From the NCBI GenBank assembly GCA_039105265.1, contig JAPFFF010000064.1:248001-312000 (forward strand): a stretch of 64,000 nt of DNA, in the 5' to 3' direction. Within the stretch, counting starts at the first letter, position 1; every line of letters starts with the position of its first letter. Both the position numbers and the translations under genes were made by a program. This document shows, in pieces, positions 34,812 through 45,032 of the stretch. A model generated the notes under the pieces. It did no database searches, was not told where the DNA came from, and saw only the letters and a list, made by a program, of their open reading frames with translations. The DNA is from Tritrichomonas musculus (taxonomy: Eukaryota > Parabasalia > Tritrichomonadida > Tritrichomonadidae).

Positions 34812-37800
34812 ATGATAAGAAAAAGCAAGAGCAATCGAAACCCGAATTTGCGAAGCTACATTAAAAAGCAAAGAGAGCTGATTAAGCTTGAATATGAATT
34901 GGAAACAAAAGAAAAGCAAAAAACAAAAATTGAAAGCATCGACTTATGCTTTATACTCAGAACCAAAACGTTGCCTGGTGAAAAAATAGAATCAAGAAAA
35001 TGGACAACAACATTACCACTTCCGAAAAACTTGATTCCTCCTGAATATCTAATTATTAATGATCCCACTTATGTCAACGTTTCAGACAAAATGTGTGTTG
35101 AATTTTTAAATTGTGACAAAGATCCAATTAAAGGGACAGTAATGAAAATCAGAGATGGAGAATTAACAGCATTATTTGAATTAGATTGGGAAGAAGATTC
35201 AGCCAGACACCAATGTTCAATTGCATTCCTTCCTAATGATACAGTTTACAAACGCAAAATGGATGCACTCAACAAATTAAATAATCTTAATGCTAATCTT
35301 AAAAATATGCTTTGTCGTATATATCCAACAGAACAAAACATACCTGATATAGAACTCAAATTGCCAATGAGATATGATTTTAATGAATCACAAATTAAAG
35401 CAATTAAGATGGCAGTTTCAAATCCATTCTCACTCATTCAAGGTCCTCCAGGAACAGGAAAGACTCACACTATTGGAGCGATTGCAGTTCAAGCACTTAG
35501 AAAAGAGCCTAGTAAAAAAGTTCTTATATGTGGTACTACAAATGTCTCTATCAGCAGTTTGTTGGAAATAGTTGGAGACATGGTTCAAGGTGAAGGATAT
35601 AAAGTTTGTTGGCCAGCAGCATCAACACGAGACTTTGTTAAAGAAGATGGATTAACAGAAGAACAGAAGTTAATGACATTATATAAATGCAGACATATTG
35701 ATTCAAAAGATGGCAGACGATTTAAAAAACTTCATGATAAATATAATCCAATAGAGCAAGAAACAAGAGAAATGAATTATTTAAGAAACAAACTTGAAAA
35801 ACAAATCATTACTGAATCAAATGTAATTTTCGCCACACTTGATTCAAGTGGTAAAAGATCAATTGCACAAAACATTGGTAAAATTAGTACGTTGATCGTT
35901 GATGAAGCAACTCTTTCAGTCGAATCTTCAATGATTATTCCATTATCACTATGTCCTGATCGTTTTGTTCTTGTTGGTGATCATAAGCAGCTCGGTCCAC
36001 AACCATCTTACAAAGAACTTGAAGTTAAAGGTTACTATTACAGTATGTTCCAAAGAATCATTAAAGAAAAGATTTGTCTTCAAAATTCTGTAATGCTGAA
36101 TACACAATATAGAATGCATCCTGACATTTCTCAATTACCAAATAATCTGTTCTATGATAATGAACTTATTGATGGTGTTCATCCAAATGATCGAAAGATT
36201 TCAAAGAATTTCATCCTCCAAAAACATTTGAATTTTATTAATTTCAATAAAGAAGAAGAAAGAAATGGCACTTCATACTTCAATCAAGAAGAAATAACCC
36301 TTGTGTATAGATTTGTTCAATCACTTATTGAAAGTGGAGTCCAAAATTCTCAAATTGGTGTTATTTGCGCTTATGGAGCACAGGCCCAATTAATCTCAGA
36401 AAATTTCAAATGGAACAGTCTTCGTGTTAAAGTTAGTACTATTGACTCATTCCAAGGAAGCCAGAAAGATTATATTATCATTTGTACAACAAGATGTGGA
36501 ACAAATCTTGGTTTCCTTAATGATGAAAGAAGAATGAATGTTGCTATTACTCGTGCACGTTGTTTAGTTGCCATTTTTGGTAATGCTGAGACACTTTCAC
36601 AATCACCAAAATGGAATGCTGTCATTCAATATTCCAAAGAAAACAAATCATTCTATGACAAGCTTCCATTTAAATTTGGTTTACAGAAGCCAGAAAAAAA
36701 GGCATTATTAATTTCAAGAAATACTGGTGATATGGTTAAAGAAATGGTTACTGAATTCAAAGAAGAATCAATTGATGCCGGGTACAACTTGAGTGAAATT
36801 AAATCTGAAATATCAGATAGTCATGTTCGCATTCTTTGGCCAGATGAAAAAGATGACATAATGTTCCTCGAAAATTGGGTCCAAAAGAGAATCAATATTC
36901 TTAATAAAAACAAACATGTCACTCTTGCATATGATGCTGAAAGTGTATGCTTACAATTTGGTGATATTTTTGATGAAGATGTTGATTATTATAATTGGGA
37001 ATCTGATAATATTGATATTCCAGAGATCAAAACAAACGAGTCCATTATTATTTCATTTTATGAGCACAAAGGAAATCACCAAAAAGATCCAACTCTTGTT
37101 CAAATAATGAAGCCACTTCTTGAGCATCCAAAAATCACATTGATTACATTTGACTTCACATTTGATTTTGATACTTTATTTGATTTCAACGTAAACATTA
37201 AAACAACTCGAATAGTTGATATTCAATTGGCCAATCTACCAGAAGATACTGCATTGAATGAAAAAGAAGATTTCATTTGTTCAACAGGATGGAAATCAAT
37301 TGCTGAATACATTTATCGAGTCAACGAAGACAACGTTAATTCAAATTTAATAACAAGAGCCAAAAAAAGTATTAAAAGTGGAGCTAAAAAATTCCCACAT
37401 GAAGAAAATAGCTTTTTAATCAAACAATTCAATATTCCATTAATTTGCGAATTCACAAAATTATTCCTCGAGTATTCAGCAGGAGATATATTTTACACAG
37501 CAATTGTAGGGATCGATCTTCTTTATCGTGGTGAACTTGAAGATGTAAAAGAAAGATCAACAATGAAATTTGATTCATTCATAAAATACAGGTCAATCTA
37601 TGGATCTGCAAGCATTGTTCGTGAGGCTTATTATGTACGTGAATCATTCGCATCAGTAACACAAGCACTTTTTTCAAAAGAAAGTAAAGAGTATCAAATT
37701 ATGAGTTATTATAAGAAACTCAACTCATTCGTCAAAATGCTTGATGACTTCCCTAAGTTGCTTCCTAAAATCATTCCACAATTCAAAGATGATGACATAA

Positions 37801-38339
37801 CAAACATTCGACAAAGATATAACAGCATCATTGATATAATGAAAAATCCTCAAAATGAAATTCTTGGAAATATTAAAGATAAAGCAGTTCTCTCTCATGT
37901 CCAAGGTGTTCAAAAGAATCCTGCATTTGTGCTTCGATTTAAAGAAGAAGAACAGCCAATTGAAGAATTTAATCAAGAGGACAAAGTTATACAAGAAAAG
38001 CAAGAAAATAATAATGATCACGTTAATCAAGTAGATACTGAAAAAAGGAAAAGAAGAAGATCAAGAAGAAAGAAGAATAAATCAAATAATTTGGAATCAG
38101 TTGCTCCACCTGGTGAACAAAAAAACATTAAAAAACCGCAAATATTAAATCAAATGGAAAGCAAAGAAGTATCTGCAGTAGCACATGAAAACAAATCTAA
38201 TAACTCAAGAAAAAGATCTCGTCGTGCAAGAAGGAATAGAAATGCAACAAAAATAAGAAATTCTAGCATTAATGTGCCAGAAACAATGGAAAAACAAAAT
38301 AACGTCCAAAAAGTTGAATACATTAATTCACAAAAATAG
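34812..38339 (+). CDS. superfamily-1 helicase with a DEDDy exonuclease-like domain
   Basis: 1175 residues from ATG at 34812. The helicase is of the Upf1/NAM7/Dna2 branch: GPPGTGKT at 211-218, DEAT 364-367, VGDHKQLGPQ from 388, QYRMHP 432-437, DSFQGSQKD from 545, RRMNVAITRAR 573-583. After the helicase core, about residues 700-900 show the three motifs of an RNase D/Werner-type exonuclease: YDAES (Asp708, Glu710), FTFDFDTLFDF (Asp785) and YSAGD (Tyr888, Asp892). The last 100 residues are very basic (KRKRRRSRRKKNK and KRSRRARRNRN), suited to nucleic-acid binding or nuclear import. Role inferred: ATP-driven unwinding coupled to 3'-5' trimming of RNA or DNA. The helicase call is certain; the exonuclease call rests on motif order and spacing. 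Confidence 0.9.
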   Translation: MIRKSKSNRNPNLRSYIKKQRELIKLEYELETKEKQKTKIESIDLCFILRTKTLPGEKIESRKWTTTLPLPKNLIPPEYLIINDPTYVNVSDKMCVEFLNCDKDPIKGTVMKIRDGELTALFELDWEEDSARHQCSIAFLPNDTVYKRKMDALNKLNNLNANLKNMLCRIYPTEQNIPDIELKLPMRYDFNESQIKAIKMAVSNPFSLIQGPPGTGKTHTIGAIAVQALRKEPSKKVLICGTTNVSISSLLEIVGDMVQGEGYKVCWPAASTRDFVKEDGLTEEQKLMTLYKCRHIDSKDGRRFKKLHDKYNPIEQETREMNYLRNKLEKQIITESNVIFATLDSSGKRSIAQNIGKISTLIVDEATLSVESSMIIPLSLCPDRFVLVGDHKQLGPQPSYKELEVKGYYYSMFQRIIKEKICLQNSVMLNTQYRMHPDISQLPNNLFYDNELIDGVHPNDRKISKNFILQKHLNFINFNKEEERNGTSYFNQEEITLVYRFVQSLIESGVQNSQIGVICAYGAQAQLISENFKWNSLRVKVSTIDSFQGSQKDYIIICTTRCGTNLGFLNDERRMNVAITRARCLVAIFGNAETLSQSPKWNAVIQYSKENKSFYDKLPFKFGLQKPEKKALLISRNTGDMVKEMVTEFKEESIDAGYNLSEIKSEISDSHVRILWPDEKDDIMFLENWVQKRINILNKNKHVTLAYDAESVCLQFGDIFDEDVDYYNWESDNIDIPEIKTNESIIISFYEHKGNHQKDPTLVQIMKPLLEHPKITLITFDFTFDFDTLFDFNVNIKTTRIVDIQLANLPEDTALNEKEDFICSTGWKSIAEYIYRVNEDNVNSNLITRAKKSIKSGAKKFPHEENSFLIKQFNIPLICEFTKLFLEYSAGDIFYTAIVGIDLLYRGELEDVKERSTMKFDSFIKYRSIYGSASIVREAYYVRESFASVTQALFSKESKEYQIMSYYKKLNSFVKMLDDFPKLLPKIIPQFKDDDITNIRQRYNSIIDIMKNPQNEILGNIKDKAVLSHVQGVQKNPAFVLRFKEEEQPIEEFNQEDKVIQEKQENNNDHVNQVDTEKRKRRRSRRKKNKSNNLESVAPPGEQKNIKKPQILNQMESKEVSAVAHENKSNNSRKRSRRARRNRNATKIRNSSINVPETMEKQNNVQKVEYINSQK

Positions 38340-38531
38340 AACCTTTGATTTAAATATTCATTTATAAATATATATATAAATATATATAATTTCATGCTAA
38401 ATAAATAATAATAGAGATTTGAAAATTTTTATATAGTTTTTTTTATATATATTGGATAAATGATTAATGTGAAATAAAAATCTGACTTGTCAATTTGAAG
38501 TGGAATTTCGAAAATTTATAAAAAAACAACT
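38340..38531. other. AT-rich spacer
   Basis: Short intergenic stretch between the helicase and the tRNA terminator. Nothing else seen. Confidence 0.6.
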
Positions 38532-38542
38532 AAAAAAAAAAA
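38532..38542 (-). terminator. Pol III terminator of tRNA-Tyr
   Basis: An A run on the plus strand gives a T run immediately 3' of the minus-strand tRNA gene. Confidence 0.8.
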
Positions 38543-38543
38543 T

Positions 38544-38625
38544 TCCGCGCTGCTGGAATCGAACCGGCGACATTCTGATGACCACATTTCTACAGTCAGA
38601 CGCTCTACCACTGAGCTAAGAGCGG
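38544..38625 (-). tRNA. tRNA-Tyr (GTA) with a short intron
   Basis: On the minus strand: D arm TAGCTCAGTGGTAGAGC, anticodon stem TCTGA/TCAGA (5 perfect pairs), anticodon GTA in CTGTAGA, and T loop TTCGATT. The anticodon loop is 17 nt rather than 7, so about 10 nt (around AATGTGGTC) should be an intron just 3' of the anticodon, the usual place in eukaryotic tRNA-Tyr. The acceptor stem has one mismatch (U5-C68) and the T stem one C-A mismatch. A strong T run follows. Discriminator base A. Confidence 0.88.
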
Positions 38626-38867
38626 CGCTAATTATTCAAATAAGTTTCCATTCTACTGGAAAATAAAAACTTTTTATCCTAACTTATCAATTCCAATATT
38701 TATAAATATTTCTTAACAGAAGGCTTCTATTTAATTGTTTTGAACAAATATATTTTAAAATATGCTTTAAATTTTGAAGATTCATTTTTAATTTGATACA
38801 AATTAAGGCATTGAAAAAGTTTAAAATTGATATGTTTTAAAAAATAAATCGTGCAAAAAGCTTCAAA

Positions 38868-39020
38868 ACACATAAAAAACACTTTTGGTGACGATCTTAG
38901 CTAAATGCTCAATTTCATCCAAAGTTCTTTTTGGAGCATAAAAAACGAACATGCTATATAAAAATAAGTCATTTAAATCATCATGATTTGCAGCATTATT
39001 GAACAAATTTAAATATATAT
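38868..39020 (-). pseudogene. C-terminal coding remnant, unknown family
   Basis: About 48 open codons on the minus strand end with APKRTLDEIEHLAKIVTK and SVFYVF followed by TGA. The amphipathic composition looks like real coding sequence. A TGA closes the frame upstream and the only ATG leaves 29 residues, so this is more likely a remnant than a gene. Confidence 0.25.
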
Positions 39021-39115
39021 CAATTCAAATGATATTCAATGAAGAGATGTTTTATATAATTTAAATCTTTATTTCAAAAATTACAAAATCTCTCAAAATA
39101 AGTTTCATTGTTACT

Positions 39116-39547
39116 TTGCCATATTCAATCTCAATAATTGAATCATATTTTGATTTCTGCATTTATCTTACTGATATTTTAATTTACTCTTATATGACCA
39201 AAATTTGTTCAGGAGCATTATATAGTTGCACATCTCTCATAATAATTGAAATTCTTTCTTCAGTTACTGAAGAATCAGCTCTCAAGAATTGTTCAGCACT
39301 TAAAAACATTTCATCTTCAATAACTGAGATTAAAGATTGTACATTTGAAAATTGTTCTTCATTAGAAGAAGTTATAATTCCTCCTTCAGTTAGAATAACT
39401 GGAAGTAGTTCATTTGAACAAAGCTCATCACTAATAAAAATTGAAATCCCTTCTTCTGTTACTGAAAAAAAGCAAATCTGCTTTCAAAGATTGCTTATGA
39501 TTAACAGATATTTCAATTTCATTGTCTATCAATTCTTGCACAATTGA
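39116..39547 (+). pseudogene. BspA-type leucine-rich repeat relic
   Basis: The open stretch starts without ATG (first ATG at 39193). It contains three to four degenerate 23-residue repeats such as FENCSSLEEVIIPPSV and EQSSSLIKIEIPSSVTE, the hallmark of BspA-like surface or secreted LRR proteins that are abundant in trichomonads. Repeat spacing is lost at both ends and no signal or membrane segment follows. It is a fragment, probably dead. Confidence 0.6.
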
Positions 39548-39864
39548 ACTCAATACAAATGTTAAAATTACAAGAATTTAATTTCAATATTTAATTTAAA
39601 CCAAAACAGGCTAATTGATTTTAAAAACAGCATAATTAAAGTTATATCATTCATACTTTTTGTATATAATTTATCTATTTTAAGGTACAAATCAGGTTGG
39701 TTTAGTAACCTCAATTTTTTTTGACATTTTGGACAAAATAAATTGACATGATACTCAAAGTTTCTGTTAAAAAATTCAATGAGTTTTCTCAAATAAAAAA
39801 AAGTAGGTTTCATAAATTAGTAAATTATAAAATAAATAAATAGAAAAATGCACACTGTATTTTT
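39548..39864. other. AT-rich spacer
   Basis: No supported gene; the one short ORF on the minus strand has no recognisable features. Confidence 0.4.
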
Positions 39865-40269
39865 TTATTGAGAAAATGGTTCGGCTACTGCTATGAGATA
39901 CTTAATGCTTTTGACAACGAACTTCAGATCTTCTTCATATGGTTTGTATGCATTAAGCATCATTCTCAAGAAGTTTCTACCAAGGACAGATCTTTGGTAA
40001 TCAACCCATTGAACAAAGAATAAAGAAGAACACAATCCAATTCTCAACCATTCAATGATTTCTGTCATTTCATCATCGAGTGTTGGTGGTGTTTTAGTGT
40101 CAACATAGGATTGTATAAAGTCTTCTTTAAGAAATCTTTGCCCTTCTTCTTCCCATAACTCGTAATCATATTCATATCTATATGCGAGTTCATTATATTT
40201 GCCCAAATATTCATAAAAATCGAATTCTTTTAAAACTTCTCCTTCGAGACTGAATATATCATTTTGCAT
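39865..40269 (-). CDS. 134-residue protein of unknown function
   Basis: ATG at 40269. The leader is short and an initiator-like TCACTTT lies just upstream (A at 40280), with the same 11-bp motif repeated once more further up; this supports a real gene. The protein is acidic at its N-terminal half (EYDYELWEEEGQRF) and carries a helical C-terminal half with RSVLGRNFLRMMLNAYKPYE and a hydrophobic stretch LCSSLFFVQW. No signal peptide. Family not recognised. A second open piece on the same strand upstream (40330-40400, ending YIETMYGSRRY) may be a remnant of a neighbour. Confidence 0.55.
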   Translation of the reverse strand: MQNDIFSLEGEVLKEFDFYEYLGKYNELAYRYEYDYELWEEEGQRFLKEDFIQSYVDTKTPPTLDDEMTEIIEWLRIGLCSSLFFVQWVDYQRSVLGRNFLRMMLNAYKPYEEDLKFVVKSIKYLIAVAEPFSQ

Positions 40270-40649
40270 TATAATAAAGTGATAATAAAGTGATGAAAGA
40301 TGACGAATTTCAAATTTACCTGCCTAATAACGTCTTGAACCGTACATTGTTTCAATGTAAACAATTCCATTTTCGTCTTTAACCAAGACATCTATTTGCA
40401 CCTATGATAAAGAGCATTATATTTTAATGATATTTTAAATATATACTGTTTTATAATTTTGTCTCAAAAAAAATTTTTTTATGCCGAAAACCTTTGAAAT
40501 TGAGAGAATTCAATTATAATTTACATGATTATTAATTGAATTATTTGAATATAATTGATATTATTCGGGTTTAATTTGCACTTTTCATTATGTTTTTATT
40601 TTGTATTGTTGGATCATTTGTTATATCTCTTCAACTAAAGACCTAAAAA
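40270..40649. other. spacer with a short minus-strand coding remnant
   Basis: Minus strand 40329-40400 reads VQIDVLVKDENGIVYIETMY then GSRRY and TAG, preceded by stops. Otherwise AT-rich with nothing seen. Confidence 0.3.
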
Positions 40650-42970
40650 AATATCATTCAGATTAGTGCACGATTTTTCGAAAGCCAATTGACAGCTGGA
40701 GACCTCAATGATATTACAATCCAATGTTCAAAGGAATTCGAAGATAGCTTTATCATACCCAAGAATGATGAAAATGGTATACGATATCGAAACACATTAT
40801 ATGATGCAAAATAGTTTGTATTCAACGTTCAAACTGAATGTGCATCAGCATGATATTGCTATGATGGACTAGAGTTAAACTATATTCACTGGGGATAACA
40901 ACACATTTTACAAGATTATCGAACAAAGTGGTTTCATCGTTAGACCACAATCTGCACATCTCTGTTTGTGCAGAGATGCTTACTTTAAGCTCTAACCCAA
41001 TGATCTTGAGTAAATCGATGATGAATCGCCAGCTAGCTCACAAGCAGAACTAGAATTGGCTTAAGAAATATGGTATTAGGAGTAAATTTTTTTTGCGCTT
41101 TGTAAATGTCTCTCAAAAAGTTTAGATTACTATCAAGTGAAAACGATGATGGGGCCAAACAAGAGCAGAATGTGAATATTAAGATTGATGCATCAATAGA
41201 CCTCCACCAGTGCACTTTTCAAAGGTACAACAAGAGAAACCACAAGTTGCATATGAGCAGGTTCCCCAAAATGATACACTTAATGGTAATTTTATTATGC
41301 ACTCGAACAATTAGTGAATATCCATCAGTTACTCCAAAAAGCGGTCCTGCTCGAGAAAATTCATTAGAAATCTCAAAAGATAGTATAACAGGCTCAAGAT
41401 ACGCTTGCAAGATTCCAGACCTCGACACCAAAAATGAATTCCTTGAGATATTGTTGAGTATCTATTAAATAAATCCATTGAGGATGAACAACTATCTTGT
41501 GTGTCATAGCAACTTGCTCATGGCGCTCATGAAAAAACTAAAACAAAGCAAACAAAGTTGAGCTAGTTATTAATGAGGATAGTGTTTGCAATGTCTGCAT
41601 CTCAAACTCGAAGTACATGAAGATTGAAAAAATTATTGGTCTTAAAAAATCGAGGTTACAATGAGTTGAAATATGGCTATAACAATGTTTGCACCGAACT
41701 CATAAGGCACTTGATATCACTCAAAATTTGTTTTTAAATTTCCATTAATGTCTATTGCAAGCGAATTCATCATGAATATATAATTGATATGCTAATATTG
41801 GCATCGTTTACTGATGATGATGAGCTACCTGAGCTGACCAATGGGTTGAGGGGCACATTATATGCTTAAAAAGATTTATTTATGATTAAAAGCTGTATTA
41901 TAAACGATTACAACCTACTTTTTTTGATTATACATCCATCGAATTATCAGATAGTTATAGTAGTGACCCAATAGATTTAGACATATTTAATTCATGACTC
42001 AACAGCATCAACAGCATGGCTTCATTAGATAAAAAACACGAATGCCATGAGTGAAACCTGTTCGATAAATAAAGATAAAAACACGAATGCATCAATAAGA
42101 CATATCGTTAACCGTATATAAGTTTGGTACAACACATTGAATATACTGATCGCATCGCAAGGCAAAGGCAAGAGTTATCATTCAAATGAGCAAACTCAAA
42201 AACAATCCTTTCCACATGATAATGCATGTGAGCAAAAATGTTTTTTTTTTTTTTGACTCCACATTTGAATCACAAAGTGAACTCATCAACTTGCCTATTG
42301 AGGTTGTTGTTGATAGCAATTCCTAAAGATACTTGAAAGAACTCGATTTGTGGAAAAAACTATACAACAAATATAGCTCGGTTGGTAAGATTACGATTGA
42401 TTACCAGAAACTGCAACAAATGTTTTAGTTCCTCCACTCAACAAGAAAACCCAGTGCGAGGACTTCATAATGGGTAAGCTATTAAAATCATCATACTTCA
42501 CGAACATCACACCGCTACGTCATAAGAACTCAATTGTATACATCAACATACAGTTCTTCAAGGTGCCAACTGACTACAGAAATAATTGATCATCTTTTTT
42601 CATATTCAATAGTTGATCAATTATTTCTGTAGGCGCTCAAGGCAGAAATTCTACTACATATATCAGCAGGCGCTCATCCCTTGCACATTCGAAGAGTTGT
42701 GGCAAAAATATTGAACCTTGTCAGTGAATCCATCCAAATTATCTTCGTATTGGAGGTATTGAATTTCTGTAGACATACTATATTTATAAATGGGAAATAA
42801 AAAATAATTTTTAAAAAGATTGTGTTTTCAGCTAGTAGTGGCTGGCGTTTCCAAATTATAGGCTCTGGGGATTTGCTTGGAGCTATATATGTCTGTTGAA
42901 CATTTGCGGAGAGCTCATGCAACTCAGTTAATGGGGACAGAGCTGTGAAACAGCAGGGCAACCTTTAACA
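40650..42970. mobile_element. degenerate relic, probably of a mobile element
   Basis: The stretch is less AT-rich than its surroundings and reads as decayed coding sequence on the plus strand, with many breaks. Stretches such as GDLNDITIQCSKEF and HNLHISVCAEMLTLSSNPM look protein-like but I cannot assign a family. A 19-bp inverted repeat sits at 42574-42632. The number of breaks suggests an old copy. Confidence 0.35.
42574..42632. repeat. 19-bp perfect inverted repeat (hairpin)
   Basis: 42574-42592 is the exact reverse complement of 42614-42632, with a 21-nt spacer. It lies within the degenerate relic. Confidence 0.9.
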
Positions 42971-43675
42971 TATCTACTTAACTATTTTCTCCATTTCTAT
43001 CTTTCTTCATACCAAACTCAATAACATTTTGCTTGTTTCTTTCTACTCTCTGGGTTGGAATCATATAAAATTCACGAAAAATGATTAAAAAATAATATTA
43101 AATTTCATATGAATATATCAATTTTTATCTTTATTCGCTTATTTATTATTTATAAACGGCCGCTGATTGTTTATTAAATACTACATAGTAGAGTTGAATT
43201 TAGATTATAAAAACATAATATAATCGTTTAGTAGAACATTACTAATTATATTTTCCTTTTATTTTAAATATGGATTGAAAATAAGTTATCAATCAAATCT
43301 TAAATCTGCAATTTTGTGCTACAATGCAATTATTTTCGATTAATACACCTGGAATATATTTAATATTACTAATATTTTATAAAATTAATTTATAAAATTA
43401 AAATAAATCATGTTTTTTCAATCTCAATATTCATGTTCATAAATTAATCGTGATTCATATGACAAATCAAAGGGCCAACTTCATTGAAAAATATCAATGC
43501 TACCAATTTGTATAATAACATAATTCAAAGATTATATACTTGTTACGATTATAAGAAACCAAAAATATATATGTGCCACTTATTACAAATGATAATCATT
43601 TGACGTAATGAAAAAAAGAAATAAAATATAATAAAAATTAAAATATTTTAATAAAACAATTATAATTAAAGGTAT
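42971..43675. other. AT-rich 3' flank of histone H4
   Basis: No coding signal on either strand. Confidence 0.5.
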
Positions 43676-44384
<709 letters not shown>

Positions 44385-44801
44385 ATGGCTCGCACTAAGC
44401 AAACAGCTCGTAAATCAACCGGTGGTAAGACCCCTCGTAAATCACTTGGCGCCAAAGCAGCACGTAAATCAACCCCAGTTGTTGATTCGCAAGGTGCTAA
44501 GAAGCAACATCGTTTTAGACCAGGTACAGTTGCACTCAGAGAAATTAGAAAATATCAAAAGAGTACAGATCTTCTTATTCGTAAGCTCCCATTCCAAAGA
44601 CTTGTTCGTGAAATTGCATCAGGATTCCGTGGAGATCTTCGTTTCCAATCGTCAGCTATCGCTGCTCTTCAAGAAGCATCAGAAGCTTATCTTGTTGGTC
44701 TTTTTGAAGATACCAACCTTTGCGCTATTCATGCTAATCGAGTTACAATCATGGAACGTGATGTCCAGTTGGCACAGCGTATTCGTGGTGAAAGAAACTA
44801 A
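44385..44801 (+). CDS. histone H3
   Basis: 138 codons, slightly longer than canonical. The tail starts [20 protein letters not shown], keeping K4, K9, S10, K14 and S28-type contexts, but changes QLAT to SLGA. The region before the alpha-N helix is altered and longer ([19 protein letters not shown] where SAPATGGVKKPHRYRPG is usual). The core keeps [22 protein letters not shown] and the C-terminal RIRGER followed by N. Leader about 15 nt with a TCATTA initiator. Forms the nucleosome core with the divergent H4 neighbour. Confidence 0.97.
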   Translation: MARTKQTARKSTGGKTPRKSLGAKAARKSTPVVDSQGAKKQHRFRPGTVALREIRKYQKSTDLLIRKLPFQRLVREIASGFRGDLRFQSSAIAALQEASEAYLVGLFEDTNLCAIHANRVTIMERDVQLAQRIRGERN

Positions 44802-45032
44802 GATATAAATAAAATGTAAGTATCAATTTATTTGCTTATTTTTTTTTTTGAAACATTAATCTAAAGAATATTTTTTTTAGAGGAAATGTATCAACAAATT
44901 TTATACACTCATATTATCCGAATGGAAGTGAATTTTATTTAACATTATATAGCATTGCTTTTTTTATGAATGATAAGCTTTCGTTTAATTAATTTCATAT
45001 AACATTTCAGAAATAAAAATTTCAAAATTAAA

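Noticed and set aside
34555-34815. 86-codon hydrophobic ORF before the helicase
   Set aside because: No ATG at its start, low-complexity AT-rich composition, and it lies in the helicase upstream region.
42674-42961. 95-codon minus-strand ORF in the relic
   Set aside because: No recognisable motif, poor composition, and the plus strand of the same DNA looks like decayed coding sequence.
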